64,000 nt of DNA, from NCBI RefSeq assembly GCF_013377255.1, contig NZ_CP016614.1, positions 1,372,501 through 1,436,500 on the forward strand, given 5' to 3'. The notes beneath the pieces were generated by a model that was not told the DNA's origin, did not search any database, and saw only the letters and a program-made list of their open reading frames with translations. Both the position numbers and the translations under genes were made by a program. This document shows positions 52,643 to 59,633 of the stretch, piece after piece. The DNA is from Mannheimia granulomatis (lineage in GTDB: Bacteria; Pseudomonadota; Gammaproteobacteria; Enterobacterales; Pasteurellaceae). Positions within the stretch are counted from its first letter, which is position 1. Every line of letters starts with the position of its first letter.

Positions 52643-52954
52643 ATGAAATCCCAAGTTAAACAATATTTATCTGATTTAGAGATTGCCATGCGTTTGCATA
52701 ATCTATGGGAAAGTGCACCGCCAAGTTTAGAAGCGATGGCAAATCCGCAACCTTTCTGTGTAGAAACCTTAAGCCCTACCCAATGGCTACAATGGATTTT
52801 TATTCCAAGAATGCAAGCACTTTTAGATGCTAATGCCGAATTACCGCGTAATTTTGCGATAACGCCTTATTTGGAAGAAGCGTTGAAAAATGAAGCATAT
52901 TTGCAAGCGATTTGTGGGCCTATATTAAAATTAGAAATATTGCTGAAAGATTAA
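52643..52954 (+). CDS. yqcC: YqcC family protein
   Basis: This is a 103-residue helical protein (E. coli YqcC 109). PQPFCVETLSPTQWLQWIFIPRMQALLDANAELP is the conserved core of the family. In E. coli the gene also sits directly upstream of truC, and the same order is seen here. No signal peptide or known catalytic motif is present, and its function is unknown. A long hairpin separates it from truC. Confidence 0.88.
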   Translation: MKSQVKQYLSDLEIAMRLHNLWESAPPSLEAMANPQPFCVETLSPTQWLQWIFIPRMQALLDANAELPRNFAITPYLEEALKNEAYLQAICGPILKLEILLKD

Positions 52955-52985
52955 TTTATCCCTCACTTCGCCAATTTATTCTGCC

Positions 52986-53030
52986 AAATCTCCCCTTCCC
53001 CTCTTTGCTAAAGAGGGGAAGGGGAGATTT
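52986..53030. repeat. 21-bp perfect inverted repeat between yqcC and truC
   Basis: The arm at 52986-53006 (AAATCTCCCCTTCCCCTCTT plus T) pairs without error with 53010-53030 around a 3-nt loop. It looks like a dispersed hairpin element: related pyrimidine-rich hairpins lie at 62222-62252 and 62771-62791. Confidence 0.9.
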
Positions 53031-53058
53031 GATAAATTACGCTTATACTTAACATATT

Positions 53059-53787
53059 ATGACATTAGAGATTTTATACCACGACAATGAACTGATCGCC
53101 ATCAACAAGCCTGCAGGTATGTTAGTCCACCGCTCTTGGTTAGATAAACACGAAACGGTATTTGCGATGCAAACCTTGCGAGATCAAATCGGACAACATG
53201 TTTTCCCCGTTCATCGCTTAGATCGTCCCACCTCAGGCGTTCTGCTTTTTGCCTTAAACAGCGAAACTGCACGTTTAATGAGTGAGCAATTTGAGCAGCA
53301 TAAAGTACAGAAAAGCTATTTAGCTATCGTACGGGGGTATTTGCAAGGCGAGGCTCGCATTGATTATCCGCTAAAGGTGATTTTAGATAAAATCGCAGAT
53401 AAATTTTCGCAAGAAAAAGAAGCCCAAGAAGCAATTACCGATTACAAAGGCTTAGCCACCGTTGAAATGCCTTATCCGGCAGGAAAACATCAAACCGCTC
53501 GTTATAGCTTGGTGGCACTTTTCCCACAAACAGGGCGAAAACATCAGCTTCGTCGCCATCTGAAACATTTGTTCCACCCGATTATAGGGGATTCAAAATA
53601 TGGAGACTTGCACCAAAATCGGGCCTTATCAGAAAAAGCGAATGTCAATCGCTTGATGTTGCATGCATACAGCTTGCACTTTCAGCATCCAAAAACTTTG
53701 CAAAAAATTGAGATAATTGCACCGCTTGATGAGCAATGGCAGCGACTCTTTACATTTTTTGACTGGAACTTTACGCAATACTATTAG
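53059..53787 (+). CDS. truC: tRNA pseudouridine(65) synthase
   Basis: TruC modifies uridine 65 in some tRNAs. It has 242 residues, RluA family. The catalytic aspartate lies in VHRLDRPTSGVLLFAL (about residue 54). DNELIAINKPAGMLVHR, KSYLAIVRGY and QTGRKHQLRRHLKHLFHPIIGDSKYGD are conserved. The C-terminus lacks an S4 domain, as usual for TruC. Confidence 0.94.
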   Translation: MTLEILYHDNELIAINKPAGMLVHRSWLDKHETVFAMQTLRDQIGQHVFPVHRLDRPTSGVLLFALNSETARLMSEQFEQHKVQKSYLAIVRGYLQGEARIDYPLKVILDKIADKFSQEKEAQEAITDYKGLATVEMPYPAGKHQTARYSLVALFPQTGRKHQLRRHLKHLFHPIIGDSKYGDLHQNRALSEKANVNRLMLHAYSLHFQHPKTLQKIEIIAPLDEQWQRLFTFFDWNFTQYY

Positions 53788-53804
53788 ACAAAAACGAGGA
53801 TTGT

Positions 53805-53966
53805 ATGGATAATTCACTTCTATCACTCACGCACGAACAGCAACAAGCTGCTGTGGAAGAAATTCAAAAACTGATGGCAGAAGGTGTAAGTGCCGGAGAG
53901 GCAATTCAGCTTATCGCCAATAAATTACGCCAACAGTATCAAACCCCGGAGACAAAAAATGAATAA
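53805..53966 (+). CDS. yoaH: YoaH family (UPF0181) small protein
   Basis: This 53-residue protein reads [20 protein letters not shown] at its start, then [20 protein letters not shown] and a short tail. It matches E. coli YoaH ([21 protein letters not shown]) from memory. The ribosome site ACGAGGATT is strong and the ATG lies 17 nt after truC. Function is unknown. Its stop lies inside the beginning of the next gene (ATGAATAA), so the two are coupled. Confidence 0.92.
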   Translation: [53 protein letters not shown]

Positions 53967-54435
53967 ATTATGGATAGCACTTACATTAGCGATTGCAGCT
54001 AATTACAGTACAGCCGCGGCAGAAAAAAAAGTAACCGAGCCTAAACCGTTTGAGGGTAAACCGAGTGTTGTATTACAAGTTTTCGATGTCAGCGGTCAAA
54101 TTGCCAGACCAATTACCGGCAACACACTTTCTATCAGCAAAAAACAGAGTAGACTTTGTTGGAGTAGCGTCAATCTGCCTGTGCAAAATAAAACTATGGT
54201 AGTTGAAGCTTTCTATGCACCTAATACCTTAACTTTAGTTTCACCGGGCTCAAAAATTGACTCATCTCCAGATAAAAAGAATCACACTATTGTGACTGAA
54301 ATCAATAATATGGGGAACCAAAACATAAACCGCTGCTGGGGTTTTGATAAAACTGACCCAATTGGTAAATATAAAATGGAAGTTCAAATTAATGACTACA
54401 TTTTTAAAGGTCTAGAATTTGAAATTGTAAAATAA
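53959..54435 (+). CDS. Exported protein of unknown function
   Basis: It has 158 residues starting MNKLWIALTLAIAANYSTAAA, a Sec signal peptide, so it is periplasmic. I do not recognise the family. The mature part has two cysteines (in SRLCWSSVNLPV and NINRCWGFDKTDPIG) that could form a disulfide. The alternating beta-strand pattern (PSVVLQVFDVSGQIARPI, KYKMEVQINDYIFKGLEFEIV) suggests a small beta sandwich. The ATG at 53959 was chosen for the signal peptide; a longer frame from 53890 overlaps yoaH. It is coupled to yoaH. Confidence 0.8.
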   Translation: MNKLWIALTLAIAANYSTAAAEKKVTEPKPFEGKPSVVLQVFDVSGQIARPITGNTLSISKKQSRLCWSSVNLPVQNKTMVVEAFYAPNTLTLVSPGSKIDSSPDKKNHTIVTEINNMGNQNINRCWGFDKTDPIGKYKMEVQINDYIFKGLEFEIVK

Positions 54436-54442
54436 GACAAAG

Positions 54443-54467
54443 CCACAGACATCAATCTGTGGCTTTA
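54443..54467. terminator. Bidirectional terminator after the exported protein gene
   Basis: GCCACAGA pairs with TCTGTGGC around ATCAA, with a TTTA tail. The facing triphosphatase gene ends here too. Confidence 0.75.
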
Positions 54468-54469
54468 TG

Positions 54470-55321
54470 CTAAATTATAGTCTTTAAATCCGCTAAACCG
54501 GAAATCAGGTAGTTTTTACTTTTCACCCATTCTCTAGCATGCTTCCAAGAGATTAAATTTTGATGAGTACATTGATTAAAACGTTCAAGAATATCTGCTT
54601 TTTCATCCGCTATACGGATAAAATCAGCCAATAATTGTTCTAATTTCTTGCTATTTTCACCTTGTAAGGCTTTTGCCATTTCTTGCTCAAATTTAACCGC
54701 TTGTCCACTCAAATAGCCACGCTGGGCTTTGCTTAAATTACTTAGCCACATACCATCTGCTTTCGGTATTGCTTCCACCAAAGCAAAAAGATCCGCCAGT
54801 TCACCTTGTTTGATTTCAAACTCCAGTTCACAAATAGGCTCTTGTGCGGATTGATTTTGGATTAATCCTTGATCAAGAGCAACTTCAATTTGAGATGCGC
54901 CCACTTGGAATAACCAAGTTTGACGAGTGAAATCGGTACTAAAAATCGCTTGTAAGTTTTGAGCAATTTCATCTGCATTCTCAAACGGTAAATCAAACTT
55001 TTCAACCAATGCCAGAAAATCGGGCTGATTATTCGGCAAAGACAAATTATATTCCGGGCGAATGTGCAAGCCCCCCACAATATTTCCTTTAGTTTTTAGC
55101 GTTATCTCAAATTCACGATTTTGCGTTCGCACACGCAAGCCCATTTTCTGTGAGGCAAAAAACAGCTTCGGTGTATCATAGTAAGTATTGCCGAGTAAAT
55201 CGGTTCTATGAGAAAGACACGGAAAGTCAGTTACCGTTTTCAGCCAATTTTCAATTAGCGGTACATTTTGCTGATCCAGCATGATTTTTAGCTCAATTTC
55301 AGCTTGATTTTGGTTTTTCAT
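54470..55321 (-). CDS. ygiF: CYTH domain protein, likely inorganic triphosphatase
   Basis: It has 283 residues from MKNQNQAEIELKIML. The ExExK motif (EIELKI) opens the CYTH tunnel fold that hydrolyses triphosphate with divalent metal. LGNTYYDTPKLFFASQKMGLRVRTQNREFEITLKTKG continues the family pattern, with acidic strands (ICELEFEIKQG) further on. E. coli YgiF has a longer C-terminal CHAD domain (433 residues). Here only about 80 helical residues follow CYTH, so CHAD is truncated or absent. The start at 55336 is an alternative. Confidence 0.85.
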   Translation of the reverse strand: MKNQNQAEIELKIMLDQQNVPLIENWLKTVTDFPCLSHRTDLLGNTYYDTPKLFFASQKMGLRVRTQNREFEITLKTKGNIVGGLHIRPEYNLSLPNNQPDFLALVEKFDLPFENADEIAQNLQAIFSTDFTRQTWLFQVGASQIEVALDQGLIQNQSAQEPICELEFEIKQGELADLFALVEAIPKADGMWLSNLSKAQRGYLSGQAVKFEQEMAKALQGENSKKLEQLLADFIRIADEKADILERFNQCTHQNLISWKHAREWVKSKNYLISGLADLKTII

Positions 55322-55381
55322 TTCACACCACATCACAACGTTGTATAATCAAGCGGTTATTTTATCAATAAATTTTGCAAA

Positions 55382-56791
55382 ATGTTTTCTAAAATTCAAC
55401 ATAAACTCAATAACTTTGTCCAACGCGGGCTAGATAACCATTTACGCCTTGCGGTAACAGGTTTAAGCCGCAGTGGGAAAACCGCTTTTATTACCAGCTT
55501 TGTCGATCAACTTTTACATATCGGCAAAGACGGCACCCCGCATTTAAATCTGTTTGCTCCCGCTAGACAAGGACAGATTCTGTCTGTCAAACGAGTCGAA
55601 CAGGGCGATTTAACCATTCCTCGCTTTGAGTACGATAAAAATCGTCAATGTTTAGAAAACCAACCTCCACGCTGGCCCGATTCCACCACAGGTATTAGCG
55701 AAATTCGCCTTGCCATTCGCTACCAACGCCAACATTCTCTACTTCGTCACATTAAAGAAACCGGTACGCTTTATTTAGATATTTTTGACTACCCCGGAGA
55801 ATGGTTACTTGATTTACCACTGCTTTCGCTCTCATTTAAAGAGTGGTCGCAAACCCAACAAAGCGTGCATAAAGAGGAACGTGCAGAACTTGCTCAACCG
55901 TGGCTACAAGCGGTCAAAAATCTCGATCTTTTTGCAAAAGCCGATGAAAATCAGCTTGCTGAACTGAGCCAAGCCTACACCAGCTATTTGCTTGAATGCA
56001 AAGCCCGTGGAATGCAATATATTCAACCGGGGCGTTTTGTGCTGCCAACCGAACATGCCAAAGGAGCACCGGTATTCCAATTTTTTCCGCTGCTGAATTT
56101 AAACGAATCGGAATGGGAAAAATTAGAACAAAGCGATCGAAACAGCACATTCCACACCTTGAAAAAACGCTATCAACATTATCAGCAAAAAATTGTGAAA
56201 CCTTTTTATGAGGACTATTTTTCACAATTTGACCGACAAGTGATTCTTGCCGATTGCTTAACCCCGTTAAACTATGGCTATCATGAATTTATGGAAATGA
56301 AACTAGGCTTACAGCAGCTTTTCAAACATTTTCATTACGGCAACCGCTCTCTGTTCCACCGTCTATTTTCATCCAATATAGATAAACTGCTCTTTATTGC
56401 AACCAAAGCAGACCACATTACGAGCGACCAACTACCGAATTTGGAAAGCCTGATGCGACAATTAGTGCAAGAAGGCGGTCGACACGCTGAATTTGATGGC
56501 ATTGAAACCGGCTATTTAGCGATTTCCGCCATTCAAGCAACAGATGCAGTGAACGTGACTCAAAATGGTAAAACAATTAAAGCGATCCGAGGTATTCGTT
56601 CCAGCGATAAAAAACAAGTGACTCTCTACCCCGGCTCAGTACCAAGCCGCTTACCGGATAAAAACTACTGGCAATTTAACCGTTTTGAATTCGACCAATT
56701 TGAACCTAAACCGTTGGAATTTAATCAATCTATTCCCCATTTACGCATAGATTCGGTCTTACAATTTTTATTGGCAGATCGATTTGAATAG
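55382..56791 (+). CDS. ycjX: YcjX family P-loop protein (DUF463)
   Basis: It has 469 residues (E. coli YcjX 465). An unusual P-loop GLSRSGKTAFITSF (about 28-41) is followed by LYLDIFDYPGEWLLDLPLL, a Walker-B/switch-like motif, and a late LLFIATKADHI resembling the G4 NKxD motif. In E. coli it is part of the phage-shock neighbourhood (ycjXF) and binds GTP; its job is unsettled. The usual partner ycjF (membrane protein) is not next to it here. Confidence 0.93.
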   Translation: MFSKIQHKLNNFVQRGLDNHLRLAVTGLSRSGKTAFITSFVDQLLHIGKDGTPHLNLFAPARQGQILSVKRVEQGDLTIPRFEYDKNRQCLENQPPRWPDSTTGISEIRLAIRYQRQHSLLRHIKETGTLYLDIFDYPGEWLLDLPLLSLSFKEWSQTQQSVHKEERAELAQPWLQAVKNLDLFAKADENQLAELSQAYTSYLLECKARGMQYIQPGRFVLPTEHAKGAPVFQFFPLLNLNESEWEKLEQSDRNSTFHTLKKRYQHYQQKIVKPFYEDYFSQFDRQVILADCLTPLNYGYHEFMEMKLGLQQLFKHFHYGNRSLFHRLFSSNIDKLLFIATKADHITSDQLPNLESLMRQLVQEGGRHAEFDGIETGYLAISAIQATDAVNVTQNGKTIKAIRGIRSSDKKQVTLYPGSVPSRLPDKNYWQFNRFEFDQFEPKPLEFNQSIPHLRIDSVLQFLLADRFE

Positions 56792-56934
56792 CAATTTTAG
56801 ATGACAAGCGGTGAAGTTTTGCTAAAAATTTGCAAATCTTTCGCTAAAATCAACCGCTTGCAGTGGTTTTGTGGTTCACTGTTCAAGCGGTTTGAGGTAG
56901 AATCTAAAGAATTTTTCTGACAATTTTAAAGATT

Positions 56935-57414
56935 ATGGCAAAAAAACCAAAAGTAGCATCCAATACGATTGCACTAAATAAGCGTGCCAGACACGAATAT
57001 TTTATTGAAGATGAAATTGAAGCAGGACTTGAACTACAAGGCTGGGAAGTTAAAGCGATACGTGCAGGTAAAGTGAATATCGGCGATAGCTATGTCATTT
57101 TCCGCAACGGAGAAGCTTTTTTATTCGGGGCGATGATTACACCATTGAATATGGCATCTACCCATATTGTTTCAGATCCAACCCGGACCCGCAAACTGTT
57201 GCTCAATAAACGCGAATTAGACTCCCTATTCGGTAAAGTAAACCGTGAAGGCTATACCATAGTAGCAACATCGATGTATTGGAAAAATGCCTGGGTGAAA
57301 GTTAAAATCGGCTTAGCTAAAGGTAAAAAATTGCACGATAAACGCGAGGATATAAAAGACCGCGAATGGCAAGTCGCTAAACAACGTATTATGAAAAATG
57401 CAAATCGTGGGTAA
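56935..57414 (+). CDS. smpB: SsrA-binding protein SmpB
   Basis: SmpB brings tmRNA to stalled ribosomes for trans-translation. It has 159 residues. NKRARHEYFIEDEIEAGLELQGWEVKAIRAGKVNIGDSYV is the OB-fold core. The basic C-terminal tail KGKKLHDKREDIKDREWQ enters the mRNA channel. The tmRNA gene is not in this window. Confidence 0.97.
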   Translation: MAKKPKVASNTIALNKRARHEYFIEDEIEAGLELQGWEVKAIRAGKVNIGDSYVIFRNGEAFLFGAMITPLNMASTHIVSDPTRTRKLLLNKRELDSLFGKVNREGYTIVATSMYWKNAWVKVKIGLAKGKKLHDKREDIKDREWQVAKQRIMKNANRG

Positions 57415-57479
57415 ATACCCTTCTTCCCTTTGTGGAAGAGTGTAAATAAAACCCAATTTTCTAAATTAAGGAACATAAA

Positions 57480-58787
57480 ATGATCGACCAAAATCTGCTC
57501 CGTACAAACCTAGAAGAAGTTGCCCAAACTCTCAAAATTAAACGTAACTTTATTTTAGATGTAGAACGCGTAAAAAACCTTGAAGACCAACGTAAAATCT
57601 TGCAAGTGAAAACCGAAACATTGCAGGCAGAGCGTAATGCTCGTTCGAAAAATATCGGTGCGGCAAAAGCACGTGGTGAAGATATTTCAGCCCTATTAGC
57701 CGAAGTAGATTCAATGGGTAATGAGTTAGATAGTACCAAAGCTGAATTAGACAAAGTACAAAATGAAATCCGCGATTTGCTTTTATCTGTACCAAACTTA
57801 CCGGCAGAGGAAGTGCCAATCGGCAAAGATGATAGCGAAAACTTAGAGGTTGCCCGCTGGGGTGAGCCTCGTCAATTTGATTTTGAAGTGAAAGATCATG
57901 TTGCTCTTGGCGAAAACTTAAACGGCTTAGATTTTGCTGCCGGCGTAAAATTAACCGCTAGCCGTTTTGTGGTGATGAAAGGTAAATTAGCTCGCTTACA
58001 CCGTGCATTATCCCAATTTATGTTAGATCTACACACCGAGCAACACGGTTATGTAGAAACTAACGTGCCGTTTTTAGTCAATCACGACACCCTTTACGGC
58101 ACAGGTCAATTACCAAAATTTGGTGAAGACTTATTCCATACACAACCATTAACCGGACAAGATCCAAACGAAGTGCAACGCCCATTTGGTTTAATTCCAA
58201 CCGCTGAAGTACCGGTAACGAACTTAGTGCGTGATGAAATTATTGATGAAGACACATTGCCACTACGCTACACCGCCCACACGCCGTGCTTCCGAGCAGA
58301 AGCCGGTTCTTACGGACGTGATACACGTGGTTTAATCCGTATGCACCAATTTGAAAAAGTGGAACTAGTGCAAATTGTAGCTCCTGAAAAATCAATGGAA
58401 GCATTGGAAGAATTAACCGGCCACGCTGAAAAAGTGTTACAACTTTTAGGCTTACCATACCGCAAAATGCTACTCTGCTCTGGTGATATGAGCTTTGGTT
58501 CAACTAAAACCTACGATTTAGAAGTTTGGTTACCGGCGCAAAACACTTACCGTGAAATTTCTTCTTGCTCAAATATGTGGGATTTCCAAGCCCGCCGAAT
58601 GTCCGCCCGCAGCAAAGCTAAAGGCGATAAGAAAACCCGCTTAGTGCATACTTTAAACGGTTCAGGTTTAGCGGTAGGACGTACACTTGTGGCAGTTTTA
58701 GAAAACTACCAAAATGCTGATGGTTCAATTACTGTGCCAGAGGTGTTAAGACCATATATGGGTGGTTTGGAAGTGATTGCGGCTTAA
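57480..58787 (+). CDS. serS: Seryl-tRNA synthetase
   Basis: It charges tRNA-Ser and, for later conversion, tRNA-Sec. It has 435 residues. The N-terminal coiled-coil arm (about 25-110) is followed by a class II core: motif 2 is CFRAEAGSYGRDTRGLIRMHQFEKVELVQ and motif 3 is NGSGLAVGRTLVAVLENYQ. The serine-binding TAEVPVTN is present. It ends at a strong terminator. Confidence 0.97.
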   Translation: MIDQNLLRTNLEEVAQTLKIKRNFILDVERVKNLEDQRKILQVKTETLQAERNARSKNIGAAKARGEDISALLAEVDSMGNELDSTKAELDKVQNEIRDLLLSVPNLPAEEVPIGKDDSENLEVARWGEPRQFDFEVKDHVALGENLNGLDFAAGVKLTASRFVVMKGKLARLHRALSQFMLDLHTEQHGYVETNVPFLVNHDTLYGTGQLPKFGEDLFHTQPLTGQDPNEVQRPFGLIPTAEVPVTNLVRDEIIDEDTLPLRYTAHTPCFRAEAGSYGRDTRGLIRMHQFEKVELVQIVAPEKSMEALEELTGHAEKVLQLLGLPYRKMLLCSGDMSFGSTKTYDLEVWLPAQNTYREISSCSNMWDFQARRMSARSKAKGDKKTRLVHTLNGSGLAVGRTLVAVLENYQNADGSITVPEVLRPYMGGLEVIAA

Positions 58788-58814
58788 TTAAATAATTGCA
58801 AATAAATTACCATA

Positions 58815-58844
58815 AAAAAGCGAATCCTAATGGATTCGCTTTTT
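58815..58844. terminator. Bidirectional terminator serS / brnA
   Basis: A 13-bp stem (AAAAAGCGAATCC with GGATTCGCTTTTT) with loop TAAT has U-tracts on both strands. Confidence 0.9.
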
Positions 58845-58851
58845 CTATAAA

Positions 58852-59130
58852 TTAATGCTGAGCAATATAATCTTCCAACACCTTATTCATTCTACTTTGC
58901 CAGCCCTTACCTGTTGCTTTAAAAGCATCAATAACATTTGATGAATAACGAATCGTCACACTCACCTTTTTATTTTGGCTTAACGGTCTGCCTCTTTTTT
59001 TGATTTGTGATTGTATTACCAATGCTTGCAAATCGGCCAGCATTTCTTGAAAGGTCAGAGAATTATCAATATCAACCTGTGTCCATTGTGGATTTTCATT
59101 ATCTATAATCTGGTTTTCTGTTTTTCTCAT
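58852..59130 (-). CDS. brnA: BrnA-type antitoxin
   Basis: It has 92 residues. The C-terminal ribbon-helix-helix segment KVSVTIRYSSNVIDAFKATGKGWQSRMNKVLEDYIAQH is the BrnA pattern. An acidic N-terminus precedes it, which would cover the toxin. BrnA normally follows brnT and neutralises this RNase while repressing the operon. Here the toxin gene upstream is decayed, so the antitoxin is an orphan. Its frame overlaps the former brnT end by about 30 nt, as in intact pairs. Confidence 0.85.
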   Translation of the reverse strand: MRKTENQIIDNENPQWTQVDIDNSLTFQEMLADLQALVIQSQIKKRGRPLSQNKKVSVTIRYSSNVIDAFKATGKGWQSRMNKVLEDYIAQH

Positions 59131-59383
59131 AAATTGCGCTCTCTATTGAATTTGCTTTTCTAAAACTAATGACTCTAACAACAATCATTTCTCAAACAAA
59201 ACACTAATGCGTACAATCAAGTTCCAATTAACCCTAAAGCTTGGTATCTGATCTCACTATATTCATTGCGTAAATCTTGTTTAATAAATGCCGTATCAAA
59301 TTCAAAATCCTTCACCATTGAAAAAGGCAGCTCTCTTTCTAAAGCATTTTTATACTTTTTTGCTCATCATATTCCAATTTCAT
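59099..59383 (-). pseudogene. brnT: Decayed BrnT-type toxin gene
   Basis: Minus-strand fragments read MKLEYDEQKSIK, then (next frame) NALERELPFSMVKDFEFDTA followed by EYSEIRYQALGLIGT, a TGA, LYALVFCLRN, and (another frame) VVRVISFRKANSIESAIYEK. Together they match the order and length (about 95 residues) of BrnT RNase toxins. At least three lesions are seen: a missing base in the A-run near 59352-59356, a TGA near 59220, and a shift near 59180. The remnant overlaps brnA exactly as an intact pair would. Confidence 0.7.
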
Positions 59384-59633
59384 TTGTGATGAACCTCGTC
59401 ACTTATAGCATCATCATTCAACCAAATCAATATTTTTTGTTGTTACAAAAATACTTCAAACTATGATAACTAAAGTTCCATTCTTTCTCATTTATCATTC
59501 ATTGATTTTTCGAAGCAGATCGCAAAAATATGCAAAAAACCTTGTAAATTCGACCGCTTACCATTCAAAAAAACACGTTTTTGCGGTATCATCACAGCAA
59601 TTTTTTAACTAATTCAAAGCAAGGTTAGATTTT
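59384..59633. other. Intergenic region before leuS
   Basis: No gene is seen. A USS complement (CGACCGCTTAC) lies near 59552-59562. The leuS promoter should be in the last 100 nt. Confidence 0.5.

Noticed and set aside
59266..59466. 66-codon plus-strand frame before leuS
   Set aside because: It lies antisense to the brnT remnant, has no ribosome site and matches nothing I recognise.
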